This document shows, piece after piece, positions 1 to 9,500 of a DNA stretch of 64,000 nucleotides. The notes beneath the pieces are model-generated. The model had not been told where the DNA came from and did no database searches. It was given only the letters and a program-made list of their open reading frames with translations. Both the position numbers and the translations under genes were made by a program. Position 1 is the stretch's first letter. Every line of letters starts with the position of its first letter. This DNA comes from Bacteroides salyersiae WAL 10018 = DSM 18765 = JCM 12988 (GTDB lineage Bacteria; Bacteroidota; Bacteroidia; Bacteroidales; Bacteroidaceae): assembly GCF_000381365.1 (NCBI RefSeq), contig NZ_KB905468.1:232001-296000 (forward strand). The letters run 5' to 3'.

Positions 1-1311
1 CGGTTCATTCCAAGTTCTGACATTTAGCAACAGGTCCTCTTCCGGCTTCTTATACTTCACCGCATTGTCCATCAAATTGAAGATCACATTGGTGATATGC
101 ATTTCATCTGCAAATATAACAGGATCAGTGGCCTCAAGGTTCGATGTTATCTTACCATTATATCGTTCCACCTTTAAAGTGAAAGTATTTATCACCCCTG
201 TTATCAACTCGTTCGCATCGATTTCCTTCATCTTAAGCGTTGCTTTCTGCCGGTCGAACATTGACATCTGAAGCACTTTTTCCACTTGGAAACGCAGTCG
301 CTTCGTCTCATCATTGATCACTCCCGATATATGCTGGAACATCTGTGGAGACTTGCCCACCGCAGGATCTTTCAGCATTTGTGCTGCCAGCGAGATAGTC
401 GATATCGGCGTCTTAAACTCATGTGTCATATTGTTGATAAAATCGTTCTTCATTTCTGTCAGTTTCTTCTGACGGAAAACAATATACAACGTGAAAATAA
501 ACGTTATCAACAACACGAAAGTAAATATCATAGATGGAATCATAAAACTCACCGAATCAAAAATATAATCTTTTTTTCCGGGAAAGTGCACTTTTACAAT
601 ACTCATCTTGGCCGGCGGATCGTTCTGAAAAAGAGGTTGGGTATAAGAGTCCTCGCTTCCTTTCATTTCAAAATCCGCACAACGGTATACTTCTCGTCCA
701 TCTTTATCGATTACTGTAAAGTGGTAAGGCAATTCTATACCATTATTAAGTAGGGCCGACTTCAAGTAATCATCCAAATCCTTAAATCTTACGCGTTCGC
801 CTATCGACTTGTCACTGGCACGATAAACCATTTGCAATGCTACTTCGTCAAGCAAAACCCGTTGATACATATAACGATTCTTAACCGCATCGAGCAATGA
901 CTTCGATGTTTTCGGAATCGTATTTCCACCATGCCTGCGTGAAATCATCATTTTGGGTAACTCCGACGGTTTGTTCGTCATCACTTTCAATTCAAAGTCC
1001 GTCATTATTCTTCCATCCGGTGATTTCACCGTAAAACGTTGCGTCTGCTGAACCAAATCCTCTCCTTGTATAGTAGAAGAAGCTGTCAGTGCTTTCCGTT
1101 CGGCTTCAGAAATATCCTCTCTCAGCCAACGGTCCGTCTCCGCAAATTCCACATCTTTTGATACCTGATACAGACTATTCCGCACAGAATTATCAAATTG
1201 TTCTTTGCGCATCTTTACCATTGCCTCTATATAACTCACTTGCAAGTAAAGTAATCCGAGGAAGGAAAGACCCATTACAATACCTAATATCCAGATTGTT
1301 GACTTTTTCAT
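1..1311 (-). CDS. rprX: Sensor histidine kinase RprX (partial, 3' end outside window)
   Basis: This inner-membrane sensor kinase autophosphorylates and passes phosphate to a response regulator; RprY would be expected just beyond the left edge. The reading frame starts at the ATG complementary to 1309-1311 and stays open for 437 codons to the window edge. A first membrane segment lies at about residues 6-27, a periplasmic region at 28-254 and a second membrane segment at about 256-280. The HisKA dimerisation helix follows, with phospho-acceptor His297 in the motif MTHEFKTPIS. The start of the HATPase domain carries the N-box NVIFNLMDNAVKY. The sequence closely resembles Bacteroides RprX proteins as I remember them (about 519 residues), so roughly 80 residues are missing. 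A -7 box (CAAATTTA on plus, 1451-1458) gives a leader of about 130 nt that contains five TTAAC motifs. Confidence 0.85.
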   Translation of the reverse strand, partial: MKKSTIWILGIVMGLSFLGLLYLQVSYIEAMVKMRKEQFDNSVRNSLYQVSKDVEFAETDRWLREDISEAERKALTASSTIQGEDLVQQTQRFTVKSPDGRIMTDFELKVMTNKPSELPKMMISRRHGGNTIPKTSKSLLDAVKNRYMYQRVLLDEVALQMVYRASDKSIGERVRFKDLDDYLKSALLNNGIELPYHFTVIDKDGREVYRCADFEMKGSEDSYTQPLFQNDPPAKMSIVKVHFPGKKDYIFDSVSFMIPSMIFTFVLLITFIFTLYIVFRQKKLTEMKNDFINNMTHEFKTPISTISLAAQMLKDPAVGKSPQMFQHISGVINDETKRLRFQVEKVLQMSMFDRQKATLKMKEIDANELITGVINTFTLKVERYNGKITSNLEATDPVIFADEMHITNVIFNLMDNAVKYKKPEEDLLLNVRTWNEP

Positions 1312-1450
1312 AGCAACAAAATTAACACTCCCTAATTAACACGCCTAACACATTAACCTGTTTTAACCGTACATTCTCGTAAATTAACCGAAAGGCGATA
1401 TTTAGCTCATGTTCTGACGACTATAACAAAACATTCTACCCTTTGGTTTG

Positions 1451-1458
1451 CAAATTTA
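1451..1458 (-). promoter_or_regulatory. Candidate -7 promoter element for rprX
   Basis: The plus-strand CAAATTTA reads TAAATTTG on minus and matches the Bacteroides -7 consensus TAnnTTTG. No clear -33 TTTG is visible. It lies 140 nt upstream of the rprX ATG. Confidence 0.45.
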
Positions 1459-1514
1459 ATAAAAAATTAAATCTTTCTCTTGAATAATTCCACTTTTCTT
1501 AATCATTGTTAAGT

Positions 1515-1553
1515 AAAAAAGCCGCTTCTCTTTCAAAAGAAAGAAAAGCGGCT
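1515..1553 (-). terminator. Rho-independent terminator after fusA2
   Basis: Arms 1520-1534 and 1539-1553 pair over 15 bp with one C-A mismatch around an AAAA loop. On the minus strand the stem is followed by a run of six T. It lies 24 nt past the fusA2 stop codon and separates it from rprX. Confidence 0.85.
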
Positions 1554-1576
1554 AAAGCATTATAAACGAATAATAA

Positions 1577-3733
1577 TTACTCCTCTACCTGTTTGGCTTC
1601 GAAGTCCTTAATTAACTTATCCTGTACATCGGAAGGTACCAGTTCGTAACTTGCGAATTTCATAATAAACGAAGCACGCCCACCAGTCAAAGAACTCAAG
1701 GCCGTAGAGTAAGAAGCCATCTCTTTGAGAGGCACTTTAGCTATGAGTTTCTCAAATCCCTTCTCACTGCTCATGCCCATAATCATAGCACGGCGTCCTT
1801 GCAAATCGCCCATTACATCACCCATCTTATCCGACGGAACAAATACTTCCACATCATAAATAGGTTCCAGAATTTTCGGACCGGCATTCTTAAAGGCTTC
1901 ACTAAACGCGTTACGTCCCGCCAGCATAAAAGAAATTTCATTGGAATCTACCGGGTGCATTTTTCCATCATACACAATCACACGTACATCACGGGCATAC
2001 GAACCGGTCAACGGCCCTTGCTCCATGCGTGCCATCACTCCCTTCAAGATAGCAGGTAAAAAACGGGCATCGATAGAACCTCCGACGATACTATTGACAA
2101 AAACCAATTTTCCTCCCCATTCCAATGGTACCTCTTCAGTACCTTTTACATTGATCTTAAATTCCTGCCCGTTAAATTTGTAAGTATCCGGCACAGGCAT
2201 TCCTTCCTTGTATGGTTCAACAATAAGATGTACCTCACCAAACTGGCCTGCACCTCCGGATTGCTTTTTATGGCGATAATCGGCACGGGCAGCCTTGGTT
2301 ATCGTTTCGCGATAAGGTATCTTCGGCTCTTCAAATTTCACCTGAAGTTTTTCATTATTTTCCAGGCGCCATTTCAAAGTACGCAGATGGAATTCTCCCT
2401 GTCCGTGTACAATCGTCTGCTTCAATTCCTTAGACTGCTCAACCACCCAAGTCGGATCTTCTTCACGCATACGGTTTAGAATACTCATCATCTTCTCCAC
2501 ATCAGCCTCATTGACAGGTTTGATGGCACGTGAATATTTCGAGTTGGGATATTTGATAAAATTAAATTTATAATCACAATCCTTACCATCCAGCGTATTA
2601 CCGGTTTTAACATCTTTCAATTTTACAGTAGCTCCGATATCACCGGCTAAAAGTTCCTCCACTTTAATACGATTGGAACCAGCTACCACATAAAGCTGCG
2701 CCATACGCTCTTTTGATCCACGGTCGGCATTAACCAAATCATCGCCTTCGTGCACTTTTCCACTCATTACTTTAAAATAAGACACCTCTCCGATATGAGG
2801 TTCGACACTGGTTTTAAAGAAATAGAGGGAAGTAGGGCCATTAGCATCGGGTGCCACCTCTTTGCCTTCGGTGTTCGTTACTTTAGGCATTTCAGAAACG
2901 AACGGAACAACATTACCCAAAAACTCCATTAAACGGCGTACACCCATATCCTTACCCGCACATACACAGAAGACAGGGAACATTCCACGAGCCGCAAGCC
3001 CTTTACGGATTCCTTCACGCATTTCATCTTCGGTCAATGAATCCTGTTCAAAGAATTTTTCCATCAGTCCCTCATCATTTTCGGCAGCTGCTTCTACAAG
3101 CGCCTTGTGCAATTCCATAGCCTTATCCATTTCTTCGGCCGGAACATCCTCAATGATAGGAGCACCTCCTTCGGGTTTCCATGAATACTTCTTCATCAAC
3201 AGAACATCGATAAGGGCGTTAAAGCCGGGACCTGTAGCAATAGGATACTGGATAGGAACAACTTTTGAGCCATAAGCCTCTCTTAACTGTTCCAAGATAT
3301 TATCATAGTCGCATTTATCATTATCAAGCTGGTTGACAAGGAAAATAACGGGTTTATTCAATTTTTCAGTGTAACGGAAATGATTCTGTGTACCGACTTC
3401 GATGCCATATTGGCCATTAAGAAGAAGAATTGCTGTATCGGTCACATTAAGTGCAGTAACTGTGCCTCCTACAAAGTCGTCCGAACCCGGACAGTCTATC
3501 ATATTCAGCTTTTTATTGTTCCATTCTACATGGAATACGGTAGAGAAAACGGAGTAGCCATACTCTTGTTCAACAGGGAAATAATCACTAACTGTATTTT
3601 TTGCGGCAATTGTTCCGCGACGTTTTATAACACCACTCTCGAAAAGCATTGCTTCCACGAGAGTGGTTTTCCCAGAGCCAGAACTTCCCAATAAGGCGAT
3701 GTTCTTAATTTCGTTAGTCTGATATACCTTCAT
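1577..3733 (-). CDS. fusA2: Elongation factor G paralogue EF-G2 with altered GTPase centre
   Basis: This 718-residue protein has the full EF-G domain order: G domain about 10-275, domain II about 310-390, domains III-V to the end. It should promote ribosomal translocation. The P-loop GSSGSGKT (16-23) departs from the usual AHVDAGKT. Switch I reads EYGYSVFS where canonical EF-G has ERGITI. The switch II motif is DCPGSDDF (80-87), so Ser84 stands where EF-G has the catalytic His. The G4 motif is NQLD rather than NKMD. In B. thetaiotaomicron the second EF-G paralogue was reported to lack GTPase activity, to be needed for gut fitness, and to be switched on by the carbon-limitation regulator Cur. 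The gene is monocistronic: a terminator follows, and it starts with ATG at 3733 after an AT-rich leader. It is a paralogue, not the str-operon fusA. Confidence 0.92.
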   Translation of the reverse strand: MKVYQTNEIKNIALLGSSGSGKTTLVEAMLFESGVIKRRGTIAAKNTVSDYFPVEQEYGYSVFSTVFHVEWNNKKLNMIDCPGSDDFVGGTVTALNVTDTAILLLNGQYGIEVGTQNHFRYTEKLNKPVIFLVNQLDNDKCDYDNILEQLREAYGSKVVPIQYPIATGPGFNALIDVLLMKKYSWKPEGGAPIIEDVPAEEMDKAMELHKALVEAAAENDEGLMEKFFEQDSLTEDEMREGIRKGLAARGMFPVFCVCAGKDMGVRRLMEFLGNVVPFVSEMPKVTNTEGKEVAPDANGPTSLYFFKTSVEPHIGEVSYFKVMSGKVHEGDDLVNADRGSKERMAQLYVVAGSNRIKVEELLAGDIGATVKLKDVKTGNTLDGKDCDYKFNFIKYPNSKYSRAIKPVNEADVEKMMSILNRMREEDPTWVVEQSKELKQTIVHGQGEFHLRTLKWRLENNEKLQVKFEEPKIPYRETITKAARADYRHKKQSGGAGQFGEVHLIVEPYKEGMPVPDTYKFNGQEFKINVKGTEEVPLEWGGKLVFVNSIVGGSIDARFLPAILKGVMARMEQGPLTGSYARDVRVIVYDGKMHPVDSNEISFMLAGRNAFSEAFKNAGPKILEPIYDVEVFVPSDKMGDVMGDLQGRRAMIMGMSSEKGFEKLIAKVPLKEMASYSTALSSLTGGRASFIMKFASYELVPSDVQDKLIKDFEAKQVEE

Positions 3734-3836
3734 AATATATAAGATTTAAATGAATTACTCAGTATGTTCTCGCATACCATTATTTTAGTGTGGCGCAAAT
3801 TAGGAATTAATAAGGGGAAAAGCAACAAAGAGCACT

Positions 3837-3863
3837 GTGTTACTAAACAATGTTATGTAACAC
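3837..3863. promoter_or_regulatory. Inverted repeat upstream of fusA2, candidate operator
   Basis: GTGTTAC (3837-3843) and GTAACAC (3857-3863) are perfect 7-bp inverted arms separated by 13 bp, and lie 104-130 bp upstream of the fusA2 ATG. The size and symmetry suit a dimeric regulator site. Cur is known to act on fusA2 in B. thetaiotaomicron, but linking it to this site is inference. No perfect TAnnTTTG box is visible between the repeat and the gene. Confidence 0.45.
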
Positions 3864-3937
3864 GTTATGGAAATAAACAAAACGGGAAGAAACTGTTCGC
3901 AGAGTAAAAAAGGTTAAATGCCGAACGACCACTTTTT

Positions 3938-3965
3938 GTAGAGGTGCATGGCATACAACCTCTAC
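3938..3965. other. 8-bp hairpin between GH2 gene and fusA2
   Basis: GTAGAGGT (3938-3945) and ACCTCTAC (3958-3965) are perfectly complementary around a 12-nt loop. It lies 36 nt past the stop of the minus-strand GH2 gene. The minus strand continues with A residues rather than T, so it does not look like a classic intrinsic terminator. It may block 3' decay or act with Rho. Confidence 0.35.
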
Positions 3966-4000
3966 GAAGGATGTGAAATTTAAACAGGCATTCAATTATC

Positions 4001-6493
4001 CTATTTTGTCGCAATTTCAGTTTGTATTTCCTTAAGCCAGGGGGATGTGAATTTTACTTTTATTATTCCTTCTGCTCCGGAAGCCTGTATATATGCCAGC
4101 AACCGTCCATGAAACACACGCTGAACGTGATCTGTATAATCTCCCATATCAGAGTTATTACTCGCTTCCAATCCCAAAAGCCGTGCAGGGCCAACTATAT
4201 GACACGTTATTTCATCATCTGAAATCATCACCGGAATACCCTCTTCATCTACCACCTCTAAACTTACCTGAGCCAGCCCCTTATCTTTGGATATAACATT
4301 ATTCTGATGTACAATTTTCAATGCATAAGGCCGGCCTGAAGATTGTATCGCATGACGTATGACTTCATTGCCATTAACATCCAGCCCTATCACCTCCAAT
4401 CTACCAGACTCAAAAGGAATATCCCAATAGATAATTCCCGTATTATCATCATAATCTTTTGTTTGGCCGACAATTTTATTATTCAATTCCAATCTGGCTT
4501 TTGCAGCATTCGTGTAACAAACCACACGAACAGACTGTCCGACAATATAATTCCAGATGGGCCACGCATCCATAGAAGGCGTCTTCTCGATATAACCGCT
4601 TCCGCTATTCAATGCCTCCAACCCAGACCAAACATCTTTCATCAAACTCCCGCTTCTCATTCCCGGAGTGGGATAAGTTCCAATATAAGCCATCGGTTTT
4701 GTCGACCAAAGTGCCTGACGAAAATAACCGCGCGGTTTGATCTCTCCACTAAAATCCAAAAGCCCCGAATAGAATCCACGCGAAGGCCATCTGCCGGATT
4801 CCCCCAAATAGTCGATACCAGTCCACAAAAATTGCCCCAATATGTGTTCTTTATCCCTAACCGCTCTCCATGCTTCCATATCGTGCCGGTTTTCACTTCC
4901 ATAAATCACACGACCGGGATATTTTAAATGATCTGAATCATACCGGCTTTCCGTATAGTTATATCCGGCAATATCCAAAGCACCGGGATATTCCGTTTCG
5001 TTAGACATCGCTACTCCGGCCAAACCAGCAGTAACAGGACGAGAAATATCATACTGTTTTACTACTTTTACAAGCCTTTTCGCTATATCCCCAAGACGCA
5101 TCGCGTCGGGTGCATCTTTTTTATAACCGCCATACATGGCCTGAGTAAAACCTCCATCTCCATCAAGTATGGGATGCGAATAAGGATCGTTCGGATAATC
5201 AACCTCATTTCCTATGCTCCATGCAAATACAGATGCGTGATTTCTGTCACGTTGTACCATATCGGCAAGATCTTTCTCACCCCACTCCCGAAAGAAATCG
5301 TATGAACCTTGAAATCCGGGTACGCCTACGTTCCAGCCTTCTATCCACTTACGTTTAGGAAACTCCCATTCATCATAAGCCTCATTCAAAACCAGAAGCC
5401 CCAATTCATCACATAAATCATATAAATCGGGAGCTTGCGGATTGTGGCTCGTACGAATGGCATTACAACCGATCTCTTTCAGATTCAGTAACCTTTTCCT
5501 CCAAACGTCCCGTGGAACAACCGTTCCTAAAGTTCCGGCATCATGATGAATGCACACTCCTTTCATTTTCATCCAGTTGCCATTGAGTGCGAATCCTCTA
5601 TCAGGGTCGAAAGTGAAAGATCGTAAACCGGCTTTGGCCACTGTTTCACCAATGATTTCTCCATTTTTAGAAACAGTGGTTTTCAGTTGATAAAGATTGG
5701 GATGGTCGATATCCCAAAGTCGAGGGGCATTTACTTTTAAATCAGACCGGATCTTTTCACTCAGACCGGATTGTATGGATAATTTCCCAGATTTCCTTGC
5801 CACCGTATTTCCTTCAGTATCAATCAATTCATTGTTTACAGTTACAGTAGAATTTACGTCCGACTCGTTCTCTACTTCCACTTCGACATGAAGAACAGCT
5901 TGTTTTTCTGCTACCGACTTCGGATAAGTATATACTCCCCATTGAGCAATATGCACAGGATTGGCCTCCACCAAATAGACGTTCCGGTAAATACCAGATC
6001 CGGTGTACCAGCGAGAATCAGCCCGCCGACTATGATCTACCTTAACCGTAAGCATGTTATCCGAATCATACTTTACATAAGAGGTAATATCATACATAAA
6101 AGAAATATAACCATTCGGACGTTTACCCAATAAGTGTCCGTTAATGTAGACCTCACTCCTGTTGTACACACCTTCAAAATATACATAAAGCTTTTTACCC
6201 TTTAATTCATCTGCTATTTTTAATTTTTTCTTATACCAGCCGGTTCCTCCGGGAAGATATCCCGTACAACTGGCTAATGTAGGACTCAATTGTCCTCGCA
6301 CACTCCAATCATGCGGCAAGTCAACTTTTAACCAATTCTGATTTGCGTCAGGAAGCTCCGGAGAATCATTTAAGATGAACTGCCAATCGTCCGTTATTAA
6401 TTCTTTTTTTCCAAACATCGGATCGGCAAATAGATCATCAGATAGAAATATTGATAGAACTATCAATATCAATGCACTTAATTTTCTTTTCAT
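4001..6493 (-). CDS. Secreted glycoside hydrolase family 2 (beta-galactosidase-like)
   Basis: This 830-residue enzyme has an N-terminal signal sequence (1-24, hydrophobic core ALILIVLSIFL). It shows the GH2 order: jelly-roll sugar-binding domain (about 30-190, with PHDWSVRG and WYTGSGIYRNV), Ig-like domain (about 195-300), TIM barrel (about 305-600) and further beta domains to the end. The probable acid/base is Glu430 in SIGNEVD; the probable nucleophile is Glu534 in YGSEN. GH2 members are retaining exo-enzymes acting on beta-galactosides, glucuronides or mannosides; the sequence does not fix the substrate. It lies 56 nt downstream of the GH30 gene, after a 13-bp hairpin. Pairing with a GH30 enzyme suggests trimming of galactan-type oligosaccharides, which is inference. 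Probably periplasmic. Confidence 0.88.
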   Translation of the reverse strand: MKRKLSALILIVLSIFLSDDLFADPMFGKKELITDDWQFILNDSPELPDANQNWLKVDLPHDWSVRGQLSPTLASCTGYLPGGTGWYKKKLKIADELKGKKLYVYFEGVYNRSEVYINGHLLGKRPNGYISFMYDITSYVKYDSDNMLTVKVDHSRRADSRWYTGSGIYRNVYLVEANPVHIAQWGVYTYPKSVAEKQAVLHVEVEVENESDVNSTVTVNNELIDTEGNTVARKSGKLSIQSGLSEKIRSDLKVNAPRLWDIDHPNLYQLKTTVSKNGEIIGETVAKAGLRSFTFDPDRGFALNGNWMKMKGVCIHHDAGTLGTVVPRDVWRKRLLNLKEIGCNAIRTSHNPQAPDLYDLCDELGLLVLNEAYDEWEFPKRKWIEGWNVGVPGFQGSYDFFREWGEKDLADMVQRDRNHASVFAWSIGNEVDYPNDPYSHPILDGDGGFTQAMYGGYKKDAPDAMRLGDIAKRLVKVVKQYDISRPVTAGLAGVAMSNETEYPGALDIAGYNYTESRYDSDHLKYPGRVIYGSENRHDMEAWRAVRDKEHILGQFLWTGIDYLGESGRWPSRGFYSGLLDFSGEIKPRGYFRQALWSTKPMAYIGTYPTPGMRSGSLMKDVWSGLEALNSGSGYIEKTPSMDAWPIWNYIVGQSVRVVCYTNAAKARLELNNKIVGQTKDYDDNTGIIYWDIPFESGRLEVIGLDVNGNEVIRHAIQSSGRPYALKIVHQNNVISKDKGLAQVSLEVVDEEGIPVMISDDEITCHIVGPARLLGLEASNNSDMGDYTDHVQRVFHGRLLAYIQASGAEGIIKVKFTSPWLKEIQTEIATK

Positions 6494-6512
6494 ACCTATT
6501 GTTTTTGTGTCT

Positions 6513-6545
6513 AAAGATGCGGTTTCTTTTTAAAACCGCATCTTT
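6513..6545 (-). other. 13-bp perfect hairpin between GH30 and GH2 genes
   Basis: AAAGATGCGGTTT (6513-6525) and AAACCGCATCTTT (6533-6545) form a perfect stem with a 7-nt loop. It starts 5 nt after the GH30 stop and ends 20 nt before the GH2 ATG. On minus it is not followed by a T-run, so it may lower or stabilise expression of one gene relative to the other rather than end transcription. Confidence 0.6.
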
Positions 6546-6549
6546 AAAA

Positions 6550-9500
6550 TTATTTCTTCACGATCTTTTGTATTCTATAGCCTTCATCAGTTTCTATATT
6601 TGCGATATATATACCGGCAGACAATCCCGGCAAAAACAACTTGCACATATTATCATTGATACCTGCCTGCTGATAAACTACTTTTCCATAAACATCATAT
6701 ACTGTGATATTTCGTATCGTATTTCTACTGTTGACAGTTGCTTCATCAACGATAGGATTAGGATAAATATGGATATTTATCTCCTCTGGTTCTTCTGTTA
6801 TTGAAGAAGGAACGGTAGATTCCGAAACAAATGTTACTATAGAAAGAGGAGGCAAGATAAATGTTTCCCCTTCCTTGATTTTCGGATAAGCTCTCATATC
6901 ATCATTATCAGAAGTAATATAAGGAGTAAATTCTAAACCGCTATTAGCAGATACAGGCAGATTTTCTACTGCCAACTCAATCCTGCTTTGAGTGATCTTT
7001 GAATTTGCCGCAACAATAATAACCTGATTGGTTTCTTCATCAATATATGCAGAATACATATCATTTCTCAGCGCTGCTATGACGCTTAAATTATCAGAAC
7101 GATTTACCTCCACCCGTTTCATTCCCGGACGTACAAAGCGGGAGTACTGCCCAAGTGTATAAAGAAGTTTTGTATCGTTGTAAAAACCATCTGTCATATC
7201 TTTTGTTGTCATCGTCTCAAGCAATGCAAAGCGGCTTTCTCCCAAATGTTTTCCTTGGCTGAAAGCAGTCCACCAGTGCCATCCGGTAGCATTACCCACT
7301 GATAAATCGACATGCAACATACGGGCAAGGGCTATTGCACACTCTATCTCACGAAAGTTTCCTACTATGCCACCAGGATGTCCCCAAGTATAACCGCCGT
7401 CTAAAAGACTGTATTCGGTCTGAAAATACTCGAGCTTGTCATCTGTCGCCTCCATTACTTCCCGAAGATGTACACGGCTATTATACATATCTTCCGGATT
7501 ACGGTCGCTCCAATAACTATGTCCGGATGCCACATAAGAAACATTCGGTAACCCACCTACTTTCATATCCGGTTCTTCGTTACCCCAGAATTTCGGTATT
7601 TGAGCTATTAAGCTGCCAATCGCACCGCCTTCTGCAATAGACACTTCCGTTGTGAGCTTTCTGGAAGCAATTACCCTACTCATACTTTTCGTAACATCTG
7701 CAATTTGCTGGTCAGTAGCAGGCGATCCTTCCTGACCGGCCCATCCGTCACCTCCGGGTCCCCATTGATATTGCGGTTCGTTTATCGGGCTGATATAATC
7801 GAAATGAATGCCTTCCTTATCAAAATGCTCTACGACATCGGCAGTAAACGATGCAAAATTATCGTATTTATCAGATGCAAGAATATAATCCCATCCGTTT
7901 TCCTGATTGAAAGCATATCCGTGTTTAGTAAAATATACGGGGGGAGAATTCATGAAACCGACAATATCTTCTACTTCATAATCCAGTACAGCTTTCTTGA
8001 GAAACCATTGTTGTCCTTTTTGTTTCTCCCAATTGTAAGTACCATCAGGATTCATGAAACATTCAGTACGCTTACTGGGTCCCGCTATTTTGCTTTCTTC
8101 GCCCTGCTCCGCAGACCCCGAACCGATATTAAACCTCCAGCAAGACAATCCGATCCCCTTAGGATTTCCTTCGTTATCAAATTCTTTGCTGAAAAGCAGT
8201 TCCGCGAGCCGATTCTTTTTTTCTTCGGGCCAGTACTTACCTAATACGTCGGCATCCCAAGCATCGGAAGCACCAAAATTACGTATAGTTTGATGTTTAT
8301 TGGCAAAATCAACAGTTATACTTAAGGAAGTAAGATTACTTTTATAATATTCGTTTACCCCGTCCGGTCTCATTGCATAATTTTCCACTACGAATTCATC
8401 ATAAAGCCCACCTGCACTTTTTGAATCAGTGGTACTTCCCAAGCTCCACTGATTCAATCCCAAACTATAAGTTTCCACCCCTGCGTTTACAATGATTTGT
8501 TTGCCATTCTGATAAATTCGCATATTATTCTGGGCAGTCATGGAGTAGAAAATACTTATGGCATTCCATTCATCAGATTCAAGTTTTTCCTGGCTTACTG
8601 TTTCATTCTTTACACCATTCTTTATCGTTTCCAGTACAAGGTAAGCCGCATCACCATCGACTTTTATTTTAATACCATAGCTGTTGTCATCGTCTTTTGA
8701 AGCCTGATAGATATATTTTCCATCATCGGTGGCACCAATCGATTCTTTTTTATACAAAAAGTTTATGGTTGACGAACCGTTAGATAAGATATTATCAGAG
8801 AAATTCAGTTGTCCCCCTGCATCTATTTTTACGGCCGGCCCTCTTTGACCGTCACGAACAAATGAATATTTAAAGCCATCAAGAGTTATACGCCTGCCTT
8901 CTTCATTCAAATTATTATCAAAATGAAAGGTAAGAGGCCCTTCTCCAAGTGGTTCCGTGATAGCTTCACCTGCATATATTTGGGAAACCTGACTCTGGCT
9001 CAACGGATAATGATAAATATTAATATCATCTATCGAACCAGTCGACGGATGTAGCTCACGGTTAGGATTCATTCCAAAAAACAGATGTGTCAGATTCATA
9101 AGAGATAAAGAGACAAAAATATTCTTTGTTCCCACTTTCTCACCATCCAGATAATAACTCCAAGAGGTTTCGTGTACTACTAAGACAACATGATGCCACG
9201 CATCATTCGCATCTATACACGGACCGTACAACGGTTCCCAAACACCCGAATTGAATGTTCTGGCATCGCAAACAACACCACTTAGCGAATCATCAAATCC
9301 ATATACAGGCATAAAATAAATATTGCTACCGTCAACGGAATTATAGAATTCAAAGATCTGTTTCCAACTAACCTTAGAATCATCCCGTGAACTACGCTTA
9401 TACCAAAAAGAAAGGGACATTGTGTCTCCCATAACAGGTGCGGGCACCATTACAGCATGTTGACGCTTATCGCCACTAAAATAAAGAACTTTTCCACGGA

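Noticed and set aside
3938..3965. 8-bp hairpin as a Rho-independent terminator of the GH2 gene
   Set aside because: On the minus strand it is followed by A residues, not T; kept only as an unspecified hairpin.
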